From Mycobacterium conspicuum (GTDB taxonomy: Bacteria; Actinomycetota; Actinomycetes; Mycobacteriales; Mycobacteriaceae), in contig NZ_AP022613.1 of the NCBI RefSeq assembly GCF_010730195.1, positions 3,844,001 to 3,908,000 of the forward strand: a DNA stretch of 64,000 nucleotides. Direction: 5' to 3'. The first letter of the stretch is position 1. Each line of letters begins with the position of its first letter. This document shows, in pieces, positions 55,097 to 62,983 of this stretch. The notes under the pieces were generated by a model. It did not search any database and was not told the DNA's origin. It saw nothing but the letters and a program-made list of their open reading frames with translations. The position numbers were made by a program, and so were the translations under genes.

Positions 55097-55109
55097 TATG
55101 CTGCGCATA
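55097..55109. promoter_or_regulatory. second palindrome overlapping the tetR start
   Basis: TATGC-TGC-GCATA ends on the first base of the tetR ATG. It is unlike the 55060 palindrome in sequence, so it may bind a different protein or be chance. Confidence 0.3.
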
Positions 55110-55762
55110 TGCCATTGACGAAGTCATCGGCCACCCGCAAGCCGCAGGTGACGCGCCAACAGCGCCGAGAGCACATGGAGCGCCGGTTGCTGGACGCCAC
55201 CGAGCGACTGATGAGCGAGGGCGCCAGTTTCACCGAGCTCAGCGTCGATCGGCTGTCGACCGAGGCGGGCATTTCGCGCGCCAGCTTCTACATCTACTTC
55301 GAGGACAAGGCCCATCTGCTGCGCGGGCTCGCGCGCCAGGTGATGGGCGACCTCGCCGACGACGGGCAGCGCTGGTGGGGCGTGGCCTGGCGCCACAACC
55401 CCGACGACCTGCGCGCGGCGATGGCCGGCATCATCGCCAGCTACCGCCGCCACCAGGCGGTGCTCGTCGCACTGAACGAGATGGCGGCCTACGACCCGTC
55501 GGTGGCGGCGACGTATCGCGATCTGCTCGCCGACATCTCCAAGCGATTGACGCGCGTGATCGAGGGCGGCCAGGCCGACGGCTCGATCCGCCGCGAGCTT
55601 CCGGCGGCCACCACGGCCGACGCGCTGACCTGGATGGTCGAACGCGTTTGCCATCAGAACCTGCCAAACGCACCCCGCGAGTTCGACCCGGAGCTGGCCG
55701 CCACGCTGGCCGAAATCGTTTGGGGCGCACTGTATTTGAAGGCCGCCGAAGCTGACGTGTGA
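55109..55762 (+). CDS. TetR-family transcriptional regulator
   Basis: The 217-residue protein has an N-terminal helix-turn-helix (TELSVDRLSTEAGISRASFYIYFEDKAHLLRGL, ~40-72) and an all-helical ligand-binding domain. A family GTG five codons upstream is possible, but ATG 55109 gives a normal N-terminus (MPLTKSSATRK). The divergent position and shared 93-bp region point to control of the P450 and itself. The ligand is unknown. Confidence 0.92.
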   Translation: MPLTKSSATRKPQVTRQQRREHMERRLLDATERLMSEGASFTELSVDRLSTEAGISRASFYIYFEDKAHLLRGLARQVMGDLADDGQRWWGVAWRHNPDDLRAAMAGIIASYRRHQAVLVALNEMAAYDPSVAATYRDLLADISKRLTRVIEGGQADGSIRRELPAATTADALTWMVERVCHQNLPNAPREFDPELAATLAEIVWGALYLKAAEADV

Positions 55763-55809
55763 CGCACACGATATAGCTAGCGCCCTAACTAATTGGGTAC
55801 GATATAAAC

Positions 55810-56313
55810 GTGACTGCGCTTGCCACACCGGAGGTCGACCCCCTTGCCCTGGAACGGCAGGTCTGTTTCGCGCTGAGCATCACCAACCGCGCCGTCCTGG
55901 CCGTGTACCGGCCGCTGCTCGAGCCGCTGGGTCTGACGCACCCGCAATACCTGGTCATGCTGACACTGTGGGATCATCAGAAATCGGCGCGGCACCAGCC
56001 ACTGAAATCACTGTCGGTCAAAGAGATCGCCGCCACGCTGCAGATGGATTCGGCCACACTGTCACCCATGCTCAAACGCCTCGAGGCGCTCGGCCTGATC
56101 ACCCGCACCCGAAACCCGGTCGACGAGCGGTCCACCCACGTCACCCTCACCAAGAGCGGTGCCGCACTGCGTCGGCGCGCGCTCGCGATTCCGCCCGCCG
56201 TGGTCGCGTGCCTGGGCGTCGACATGAGCGAACTTCAGCACCTGCATGAGGTGCTAAGCCGAATCAACTCGGCCGCCCTGGCGGCCGGGGCCTTACAGCA
56301 GGAGCAGCGATGA
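55810..56313 (+). CDS. OhrR-like MarR-family regulator
   Basis: The 167-residue protein reads LERQVCFALSITNRAVLAVYRPLLEPLGLTHPQYLVMLTLWD at residues 14-55. This matches OhrR proteins, with the redox Cys at position 19. The winged helix follows (LSVKEIAATLQMDSATLSPMLKRLEALGLITRTRNPVDERSTHVTLT). OhrR represses a peroxide-detoxifying ohr gene until the Cys is oxidised. No ohr gene is visible nearby. The stop overlaps the next start by ATGA. The upstream gap contains ACGATATA twice (55768 and 55799), a possible operator. Confidence 0.88.
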   Translation: MTALATPEVDPLALERQVCFALSITNRAVLAVYRPLLEPLGLTHPQYLVMLTLWDHQKSARHQPLKSLSVKEIAATLQMDSATLSPMLKRLEALGLITRTRNPVDERSTHVTLTKSGAALRRRALAIPPAVVACLGVDMSELQHLHEVLSRINSAALAAGALQQEQR

Positions 56314-56738
56314 CCACCACCACACCCAGCAAGCCCAATCTCTGGCAGTACATCACCTACTCGTATGGTCGCGTCCTGCCCAGTTCGATGCGCAGCTGGG
56401 TCGCCCACGACCTGGCGGAAACGGGCGCTGTGCGCCGGCACATGCTGCGGTGGGCGATCCCGCCGCTGCTAGTTCTCGCACCGTTTTGGCTGCTGCCCGC
56501 TTCGCTGTATGTGCACACCGAGATGACGGTGCCGCTGTATGTCTGGGCCCTGCTGATCTCGCTGGCACTGAACAAGGTCTGGCGCCGACACCGGCTGGCG
56601 CAGCACGGGCTGGACCAGAACCTAGTCGATGTCCGAAAGCGGGAAAAGCAAGCCCAGATGCACGAGGACTACGCCCGCCGCTACGGACCGCGCCCCGAAT
56701 CGGCCGCCTGGCAGGACAACAGCAACCCGTTCCACTAA
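56310..56738 (+). CDS. DUF5313 membrane protein
   Basis: The 142-residue protein has two membrane helices (~52-72 and ~78-95) between an N-terminal segment PNLWQYITYSYGRVLPSSMRSWVAHDLAETGAVRRHM and a charged C-terminus (RKREKQAQMHEDYARRYGPRPESAAWQDNSNPFH). This pattern is typical of the actinobacterial DUF5313 family, function unknown. It is coupled to the OhrR-like regulator by ATGA and overlaps the proB stop by 4 bp on the opposite strand. Confidence 0.82.
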   Translation: MTTTTPSKPNLWQYITYSYGRVLPSSMRSWVAHDLAETGAVRRHMLRWAIPPLLVLAPFWLLPASLYVHTEMTVPLYVWALLISLALNKVWRRHRLAQHGLDQNLVDVRKREKQAQMHEDYARRYGPRPESAAWQDNSNPFH

Positions 56739-57850
56739 GAGACCGTTACCAGGTCGTCGGCGTGCACGGCGGGCCGACGCAGCTCGTCGGGCAGCTCCGA
56801 AGTTGAACGGCCGATCATGGTGGCGAGCTCGGCAGCGTCGTAGCTGACCACGCCGCGGGCCACCAGGGTGGAGTCCGGCCCGCGCAATTCCACCACGTCG
56901 CCGCCGTAAAAGCGGCCGGAGACGGCGGTGATGCCCGCGGCCAGCAGCGACCGGCGCTGCCCGACCACCGCACGCACCGCGCCCTCGTCGAGGATCAGCG
57001 AGCCGGCGGATTCGGCCGCGTAGCGCAGCCAGAATCGGCGCGCCGACATCCGGTCGGGCCGCGCGGCGAACACCGTGCCCACCGAGGCATCGGAGAGCGC
57101 GTTGGCGGCGTCGGCCGCCGCGGCCAACAGCACTGGGACGCCGGCGTCGGCGGCCAACAGCGCCGACGGCACCTTCGACATCATCCCGCCGGTGCCCAGC
57201 TCGCTGCCGCGGCCGGCCACGACGTTGGCCAAATCCGCCGGCCCGGCCACCTCCGCAATGAACTTCGCCCCCGGCACTTTGCGCGGATCGGAGTCGTAGA
57301 GGCCGTCGATATCGGACAGCAGCACCAGGGCCTCGGCGCCGACCAGGTGCGCCACCAGCGCCGAAAGCCGGTCGTTGTCACCGAACCGGATCTCGTTGGT
57401 GGCGACGGTGTCGTTCTCGTTGACGATCGCGACCGCGTGCAGCGCGCGCAGCCGGTCCAGCGTTCGTTGGGCGTTGGTGTGGGAAGCCCGCATTGAGATG
57501 TCCTGAGCGGTCAGCAGCACCTGCCCCACGGTGCGACCGTAGCGGTCGAACGCGGCGCTCCACGCATTGACCAGTGCGACCTGCCCGACACTGGCCGCCG
57601 CCTGCTTGGTCGCCAAATCCTTTGGGCGGCGGGACAATCCGAGCGGCTCGATGCCGGCGGCGATGGCGCCCGACGACACGATGACGACGTCGGTGCCCGC
57701 CTTCATCCGTGCCTCGATCGCGTCGGCCAGACCGGCCAGCCGAGCGCGGTCGAAGACCCCGGACGGGGTGGTCAGCGCGTTGGTGCCGATCTTGACGACG
57801 AGACTGCGCGCGGTGCGGATGGCCTCGCGGTGGCTAGACACGAGCGCCAC
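56735..57850 (-). CDS. proB: glutamate 5-kinase
   Basis: The 371-residue enzyme has an amino-acid-kinase domain (LVVKIGTNALTTPSGVFD, VVIVSSGAIAAGIEPLGL, VNENDTVATNEIRFGDNDRLSALVA) and a C-terminal PUA domain (~280-371). It carries out the first step of proline synthesis. It matches Rv2439c and follows obg by 36 bp, so it is probably transcribed with rplU-rpmA-obg. GTG start. Confidence 0.96.
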   Translation of the reverse strand: MALVSSHREAIRTARSLVVKIGTNALTTPSGVFDRARLAGLADAIEARMKAGTDVVIVSSGAIAAGIEPLGLSRRPKDLATKQAAASVGQVALVNAWSAAFDRYGRTVGQVLLTAQDISMRASHTNAQRTLDRLRALHAVAIVNENDTVATNEIRFGDNDRLSALVAHLVGAEALVLLSDIDGLYDSDPRKVPGAKFIAEVAGPADLANVVAGRGSELGTGGMMSKVPSALLAADAGVPVLLAAAADAANALSDASVGTVFAARPDRMSARRFWLRYAAESAGSLILDEGAVRAVVGQRRSLLAAGITAVSGRFYGGDVVELRGPDSTLVARGVVSYDAAELATMIGRSTSELPDELRRPAVHADDLVTVS

Positions 57851-57886
57851 TCCTGCTCATCGCTTCGCTCTGCATCCTCGTCGGCG

Positions 57887-59329
57887 TCACGACTGGTCAC
57901 CGGGTTCACGACGCCGACGCCGCGCGGCCTTGCGCTCCTCGGCGCCGACGCGCTCGGTACGCTCCAGCCGCACGTCGGTGCCCCGTCCGGTCATGATGAC
58001 GTCCACCCCCGCCGGCGTCTGCGGCTCCCAGTCGAACGTCATCTCGCCGATGGTCACCGCGCAGCCCGGCTTGGCGCCCAGCCGCAACAGTTCGTCCTCG
58101 ACCCCGAGGCGGGCCAGCCGGTCGGCGAGATAGCCGACCGCTTCGTCGTTGTCGAAGTTGGTCTGGCCGACCCATCGCTGCGGCCGTACCCCAGTGACCA
58201 CGAAGCCTCCCTGGCCGTCGGGTTCGACGGTGAACCCGCTTTCGTCGACGGGCACCGGCCGGATCACCGGACGTCGCGGAATCGCTTGCGGCCGTTCGGC
58301 GTTGTAGGCCTCGATCATCTGCCATAGGCCAAAGATCAACGGCTGCAATCCTTCTCGGGTCACCGTTGACACGTTGAACACCGGCCAGCCCCGCTCGGCG
58401 ATTTCGTCGCGGACGAATTCGGCGAGTTCGCGGGCCTCGGGCACGTCGATCTTGTTGAGCACCACCGCCCGAGGCCGCTCGGCGAGATCGACGAGCGCCG
58501 CGTCGCCCTGCAGGGTTGGGGTGTAGGCCGCCAGTTCGGCTTCCAGCGCCTCGATATCGGAGATCGGGTCGCGACCCGGCTCGGCGGTCGCGCAGTCGAC
58601 CACGTGCACCAGCACCGCGCACCGCTCGATGTGCCGCAAGAAATCCAGACCCAGGCCGCGGCCCGCCGAGGCGCCCGGGATCAGGCCGGGCACGTCGGCG
58701 ACCGTGAAGGTGTGCTCCCCGGCCGAGACGACGCCGAGATTGGGCGTCAGCGTGGTGAACGGATAGTCCGCGATCTTGGGCTTGGCCGCCGAAATGACCG
58801 ACACCAAAGAGGACTTTCCGGCCGAAGGGAATCCGATCAGGCCGACGTCGGCGACGGTCTTGAGCTCCAGCGACAGGTCGCGGGCCTGACCCGGCTCACC
58901 GAGCAACGCAAACCCGGGCGCCTTGCGGGCGCGCGAGGCCAGCGCGGCGTTGCCCAGGCCGCCCCGACCCCCCGCGGCGGCTTCAAAGCGGGTGCCCGCA
59001 CCGACCAGGTCGGCGAGCAGCCGGCCGTTTTCGTCGAGCACGACGGTGCCGTCGGGCACCTTGACCTCCAGGTCGGCGCCGGCGGCGCCGTCGCGGTTGT
59101 TGCCCATGCCCTGTTTGCCCGACGGCGCGGTGATATGCGGGCGGAAATGGAAGTCGAGCAGGGTGTGCACGGCAGGGTCGACGACGAAGAAGACGCTGCC
59201 GCCGCGCCCGCCGTTGCCGCCGTCGGGGCCGCCCAGCGGCTTGAATTTCTCGCGATGGACCGAGGCGCAGCCGTTCCCGCCGGAACCCGCCCGCGCGTGG
59301 ACGACGACGCGATCGACAAACCGGGGCAT
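57887..59329 (-). CDS. obg: GTPase Obg
   Basis: The 480-residue GTPase has the N-terminal glycine-rich Obg fold (RFVDRVVVHARAGSGGNGCASVHREKF). The G domain has G1 GFPSAGKSSLVSVI (~168-181), G3 DVPGLIPGAS and G4 VLNKIDVPEA. The C-terminal Obg domain follows (~360-440) with a basic tail. It acts in 50S assembly and stress signalling. It matches Rv2440c and lies 50 bp downstream of rpmA. Confidence 0.98.
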   Translation of the reverse strand: MPRFVDRVVVHARAGSGGNGCASVHREKFKPLGGPDGGNGGRGGSVFFVVDPAVHTLLDFHFRPHITAPSGKQGMGNNRDGAAGADLEVKVPDGTVVLDENGRLLADLVGAGTRFEAAAGGRGGLGNAALASRARKAPGFALLGEPGQARDLSLELKTVADVGLIGFPSAGKSSLVSVISAAKPKIADYPFTTLTPNLGVVSAGEHTFTVADVPGLIPGASAGRGLGLDFLRHIERCAVLVHVVDCATAEPGRDPISDIEALEAELAAYTPTLQGDAALVDLAERPRAVVLNKIDVPEARELAEFVRDEIAERGWPVFNVSTVTREGLQPLIFGLWQMIEAYNAERPQAIPRRPVIRPVPVDESGFTVEPDGQGGFVVTGVRPQRWVGQTNFDNDEAVGYLADRLARLGVEDELLRLGAKPGCAVTIGEMTFDWEPQTPAGVDVIMTGRGTDVRLERTERVGAEERKAARRRRREPGDQS

Positions 59330-59379
59330 GGTGATTAACCGGGCGCTAGGTGCACATGGGCTGCGCGCGGTCGTCCGGG

Positions 59380-59646
59380 CTAGTCGGTGGTCTGCCCGGC
59401 CGCGACGATGTTGACGGTCTTGCGTCCGCGCTTGACGCCGAACTGCACCGCCCCGCTCGCCTTGGCGAACAACGTGTCATCGCCGCCGCGGCCGACGTTG
59501 ACGCCGGGATGAAACTTGGTGCCGCGCTGACGGATCAGGATCTCACCGGCCTTGACGACCTGGCCGCCGAACCGCTTGACGCCCAGCCGCTGCGCGGCGG
59601 AGTCGCGACCGTTACGTGAGCTGGAAGCGCCCTTCTTGTGTGCCAT
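59380..59646 (-). CDS. rpmA: 50S ribosomal protein L27
   Basis: This 88-residue protein begins MAHKKGASSSRNGRDSAAQRLGVKRFGGQ, the L27 signature whose N-terminus reaches the peptidyl transferase centre. It has no N-terminal cleavable extension of the Firmicutes type. It lies 14 bp after rplU. Confidence 0.98.
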   Translation of the reverse strand: MAHKKGASSSRNGRDSAAQRLGVKRFGGQVVKAGEILIRQRGTKFHPGVNVGRGGDDTLFAKASGAVQFGVKRGRKTVNIVAAGQTTD

Positions 59647-59660
59647 GTCTGTCGCCTCTG

Positions 59661-59972
59661 CTACTTGATGCCGGTGACCTTGAGGACCGTCAACGGCTGA
59701 CGATGCCCCTGCCGCTTGTGGTAGCCGGTCTTGTTCTTGAACTTGTGGATACGGATCTTGGGGCCCTTGGTGTGCTCAAGCACCTCGCCGGTCACCGCGA
59801 CCTTGGCCAGCGCCTGGGCGTCGCTGGTGACCTTGGCGCCGTCGACCACCAATGCCACCGGCAGCGATACCTTGGCGCCGGGCTCGGAGTCGAGCTTTTC
59901 GACCTTGACCACGTCGCCGACGGCGACTTTGTACTGCTTGCCGCCGGTCTTGACGATTGCGTACGTCGCCAT
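59661..59972 (-). CDS. rplU: 50S ribosomal protein L21
   Basis: The 103-residue protein begins MATYAIVKTGGKQYKVAVGDVVKVE and ends with the family motif KIRIHKFKNKTGYHKRQGHRQPLTVLKVTGI. It is first gene of the rplU-rpmA-obg-proB unit. A leader of about 140 nt separates it from its predicted promoter. Confidence 0.98.
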   Translation of the reverse strand: MATYAIVKTGGKQYKVAVGDVVKVEKLDSEPGAKVSLPVALVVDGAKVTSDAQALAKVAVTGEVLEHTKGPKIRIHKFKNKTGYHKRQGHRQPLTVLKVTGIK

Positions 59973-60120
59973 CGTTGCTCGTGCCTCTTTCTCGCTCGCG
60001 CGCGTGCCACCTGCGGTGCGCGTGGTGGGTCGGTGATGAACCTTGCCGCGGGCCCCGGGTGTCTGGCTAGGTCCCGCTCGCCGGCCGAACTCTCGTCCGC
60101 TGCCTGACGACGACTGTCCA

Positions 60121-60150
60121 AGGGTACGTGACCAGCGGCTACAGGGTCAA
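60121..60150 (-). promoter_or_regulatory. promoter of the rplU-rpmA-obg-proB unit
   Basis: On the minus strand TTGACC (60150-60145) and TACCCT (60126-60121) are separated by 18 bp, a good SigA-type pair. Transcription would begin near 60114. The IS21 element starts 13 bp upstream of the -35. Confidence 0.6.
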
Positions 60151-60225
60151 ACCGGCCCCCGCGTGACGGCGCTCATCGAAAATCCCCGGCTGTGCTCGCC
60201 GAAATTCCTCACCTGTGAGCAGCGG

Positions 60226-61075
60226 TCAGTGTAGTTGTTGGCGGGTGCCGGTGGTGGTTCGGCGCAGGGTTTCTGCGGCGGCGTGGTGGTCACGTAGCCG
60301 GTAGGACTCTCCGTCGAGGTTGATGACCACGGAGCGGTGCAGCAGGCGGTCGAGCATGGCAGCGGCCACGGTGGTGTCGCCGAGGATCTCTCCCCAGGCT
60401 CCCACGCCGCGGTTGGTGGTGATGACGATGCTGGTCTTTAAATACCGTTGGGAGACAACCTGAAACAACGCCGAAGCGGCCTCGGCGGGCAGTGGAAGGT
60501 AGCCGAGTTCATCGATCACCAGCAGCGTCGGGCCGGCGAAGAAGCGCATGGTGGTGGCCCAGCGTCCCTCGATGGCGGCGCGGTGGCAGCGGGCGGCCAG
60601 ATCGGCGGCGGTGGTGAAGTACGTCCGGTAGCCGGCATGTGCTGCGGCCCTGGCCAATCCGACCGACAGGTGTGTTTTCCAGTACCCGGTGGGCCGATGA
60701 GCAGGATGTTGGTCGCTGATTCCAGATAGCGGCAGGTGCCCAGCTCGTCGATGAGCTTGCGGTCGATCCCGGCGGCAGCATCGACGTCGAAGTCGGCCAG
60801 GGTGGCTGGGGTGGGCAAGCAGGCGAACCGAAGCCGTCCGGCCAGTCGGCGGGCGGTGGAGGCTTCGACCTCGACGGCCAGCAGCCGCTCCAAGGCAACG
60901 GTCAGCGACAGCCCGTCGGCGGTGGCCTGGTCGAGCACGGCAGGTAGGGCTTCAGCGGCCGCGGCCAGTTTGAGTTCGGCCAGATGCGAGCGTAGCTGCT
61001 GATAGCGGCTCGCCGCCGCCGACAGCGATTCCTCGGTTGTGGTGGTGGTCTTACCGGTGCGCGGTGTGGGGTCAT
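60226..61075 (-). pseudogene. istB: IstB-like ATPase helper of the IS21 element, frameshifted
   Basis: The AAA+ helper protein is present in two frames. The N-terminal part reads RYQQLRSHLAELKLAAAAEALPAVL through NILLIGPPGTGK. After a run of four T at 60675-60678 the frame must shift to read GLARAAAHAGYRTYFTTAADLA, LLVIDELGYLPL (Walker B) and IVITTNRGVGAWGEI. One extra A would restore Walker A as GPPGTGKTHLS. The natural start would be the ATGA overlap with istA (61075). That ATG is out of frame by one base at a run of four G (61068-61071). Both lesions are one-base losses in homopolymers. Confidence 0.85.
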
Positions 61076-62433
61076 TGGATGGTCCTGTTCTGGGCGGCCC
61101 GCTCGTAAGCGGACAGATCGATGACGGTGGAATTGGTTGACGGAGTGGATGTTTCAATTGCGGTGACGGATGGCTGATTGATCGCAAGCAGTTGCGCGGC
61201 AGCGGCTTTGGCCGCCGGGCCGGGTGGGATGCGTTCCTTGCGGCGGTGCGCCCGTCCGGTGGTCGCGGTGGCGATCGCCGCGGCATCCAGCGCGATGACG
61301 TGGCCGTTGTCGCGCACCATGACGCCGAGCCCGTCGGCGGCCATCCGGTGCCTGGCAACCACGATCCCACTGGCGGTGGCGATGTCGCAGAACTGACCGC
61401 CGACCGGATGCGACACCACCACGTTGGCGGCGGCCAGCTCCGGGGGCACCGAGTAGCGGTTACCGCGGTAGGACACCATCGCTTGGCGCGATGCGGTGCG
61501 GGCCTCGGAAACGATCACCGGATACGCCTGCGCCGGTATTGGTTGTAGTGGCTCCGTTTCGGCCACCACGGCGACCGAGGAGCGGCCATCAGCGGTGGCC
61601 CGCAGCCTCGTGTCACCACGCACCCGGGCGAAGCGATCCAGGTTCGCCTGGGCCGCCTCGACGGTGACGTCGTCGGCCAGGGTGCGCCACCAGCGTTGCG
61701 CGGCGGTGTGATTGACCTTCTCCACCACGCCCTTGCGGTTGCCGCGCCGCGGCGGGCAGATCGCCACCGATACGCCGTAGTGCTTGGCCACCCCGGCGAA
61801 CGAGGCGCTCACCCGGCCGCTACCGGGATCGCAGACCGTGGCCATCCGGTCGAACCGCCACACCCGCGAGACGCCGCCCAGACCGCGGGTGACGCGGTCC
61901 AGGCCGGCGACCAGGTGGGGTTGGTCCTCGCTCGGCGACAGATAGCCGCGCCACTTGCCCGAATGGGCCAACGAGCCGACCAGCAGGTGTGCGGTCTTGC
62001 CCCAGCCCCACGATTCCGGCGGATCGGGCAATTCCAGCCAGTCCCATTGAGTTTCATCACCCGGTGCATGGGGGATCACCGCGTTCGGGCGCTGCGTGGC
62101 CGTCCGGCACGCCTCACAGACGGGCCGCAGGTTCCGGGTCCGGATGTTGCGGGTCAGGCTCTGATACGACAGCCCGAACCCGAGGTCCTCGAGTTCGTCG
62201 AACAGGGTGCGGGCCCACAGGTGCGGGTCCTCGGTCAGCCTGGCGGTGACGTAGTCGATGAACGGATCGAACGGGTCCGGGTCGGGCCGGGCGCGGACCC
62301 CGGGCGCGCCGTCACCGGCCAGATACTTCCGGACCGTCTTGCGGTCGAAGCCGGTGTGGCGGGCGATCGCCGAGATCGACCAACCACGTTTGCGTAGGGC
62401 ATGTACTTCCACATCGTCCTCCCATGTGAGCAT
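61072..62433 (-). CDS. istA: IS21-family transposase IstA
   Basis: The 453-residue transposase has an N-terminal helix-turn-helix (VHALRKRGWSISAIARHTGFDRKTVRKYLAG, ~8-38). The DDE integrase core begins with ETQWDWLELP, and later acids lie in the RRGNRKGVVEKVNHTAAQRWW region. A C-terminal Mu-type beta-barrel follows (SYRGNRYSVPPELA). ATG 62433 is preceded by GGAGG; a 28-codon extension into the IS end is rejected. The frame is intact. Confidence 0.93.
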   Translation of the reverse strand: MLTWEDDVEVHALRKRGWSISAIARHTGFDRKTVRKYLAGDGAPGVRARPDPDPFDPFIDYVTARLTEDPHLWARTLFDELEDLGFGLSYQSLTRNIRTRNLRPVCEACRTATQRPNAVIPHAPGDETQWDWLELPDPPESWGWGKTAHLLVGSLAHSGKWRGYLSPSEDQPHLVAGLDRVTRGLGGVSRVWRFDRMATVCDPGSGRVSASFAGVAKHYGVSVAICPPRRGNRKGVVEKVNHTAAQRWWRTLADDVTVEAAQANLDRFARVRGDTRLRATADGRSSVAVVAETEPLQPIPAQAYPVIVSEARTASRQAMVSYRGNRYSVPPELAAANVVVSHPVGGQFCDIATASGIVVARHRMAADGLGVMVRDNGHVIALDAAAIATATTGRAHRRKERIPPGPAAKAAAAQLLAINQPSVTAIETSTPSTNSTVIDLSAYERAAQNRTIQ

Positions 62434-62541
62434 GAGAAAGCGGGCCTCCTTCGGTGGAGCTACTGGCGTCAGACACCAGCAGCTTCGAGGGAGGCCCGCC
62501 CTTCTCGGCGGAGCCACACGGGTGGGGAATTTCGATGAGCG

Positions 62542-62709
62542 TCAGTGGGGAATTTCAGTGAGCGCGGTCACCGCGGCCGAGTTGTTCAGTTTGAACTTGT
62601 CGGGCGTCACCCATGGACCGCCGTCGCGGTAGCGTATGCGGCGCTGGTCTCGGGTGTCTAAGGCGGGTACGGCGTGGCTAGTCGAGGGTAGTATGGCTTG
62701 ACTCCCCAT
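62542..62709 (-). CDS. short hypothetical frame running into the IS right end
   Basis: A 55-codon frame starts ATG at 62709 (MGSQAILPSTSHAVPALDTR, then IRYRDGGPWVTPDKFKLNNSAA) and enters the IS end, stopping at 62542. Without the IS and one target copy it would instead read ...NNSAAGAGLTL and stop at 60139. It may be the truncated tail of a small gene or chance. I recognise no family. Confidence 0.25.
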   Translation of the reverse strand: MGSQAILPSTSHAVPALDTRDQRRIRYRDGGPWVTPDKFKLNNSAAVTALTEIPH

Positions 62710-62725
62710 CCTGCAGCGGTACGAT
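62698..62725 (+). promoter_or_regulatory. promoter of the candidate RNA
   Basis: TTGACT (62698-62703), 16-bp spacer, TACGAT (62720-62725). A strong SigA-like pair on the plus strand, giving a start near 62732. Confidence 0.5.
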
Positions 62726-62731
62726 GGTGCT

Positions 62732-62960
62732 GATCCTGGTGGGGCCCCGGCTCACGCTAGGAGGCTTGGGTTCGTTTAGCTAACGAGAACAAGCAACCAC
62801 AGTGCAGATTCCCGACGACCAGAGCGGCGCGTATCGCGAGCCCCGAAACCTCAGTTTCGAGTCAGTGACCGTTTGCATCGTCGGCCAAAATCACTGTTGG
62901 ACGGAGTGCTCGCCTCTTAACTTGAATGCCCCGGTTATCCCCGGGGCATTCACTTTTTTG
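62732..62960 (+). ncRNA. candidate structured non-coding RNA, about 230 nt
   Basis: The interval is bounded by a promoter at 62698-62725 and a strong intrinsic terminator at 62923-62959. Inside are a hairpin CGAAAC-CTCA-GTTTCG (62844-62859) and a stem CAGTGA/TCACTG (62863-62868 with 62891-62896) with an inner CCG/CGG helix. The reading frames present are either very short (an 19-codon frame at 62724-62783) or cross the terminator, so coding is unlikely. I cannot match it to a known family. Confidence 0.5.
62923..62959 (+). terminator. intrinsic terminator
   Basis: A perfect 12-bp stem (TGAATGCCCCGG at 62923-62934 with its complement at 62941-62952), a 6-nt loop TTATCC, then C and six T. This form is uncommon in mycobacterial chromosomes. 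The T-tract is only on the plus-strand side. Confidence 0.85.
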
Positions 62961-62983
62961 CAACAAGAAGCTCGTTACCTAGT

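Larger units (their letters stand above)
60164..62570. mobile_element. IS21-family insertion sequence, 2407 bp
   Basis: The element carries istA and istB on the minus strand. Its ends are imperfect inverted repeats starting TGAC: TGACGGCGCTCATCGAAAATC at the left begins at 60164. The right end, read inward from 62570, is TGACCGCGCTCACTGAAATTC. Each end holds two spaced copies of a GAAATTCCCCAC-like motif (left near 60176 and 60200, right near 62548 and 62525), as IS21 multiple terminal repeats do. CCGCG occurs directly outside both ends (60159-60163 and 62571-62575), a 5-bp target duplication. That implies a simple transposition event at this site. Confidence 0.9.

Noticed and set aside
62724..62783. 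Leader peptide of 19 codons at the start of the candidate RNA
   Set aside because: Its ATG overlaps the predicted -10 box and has no ribosome binding site.
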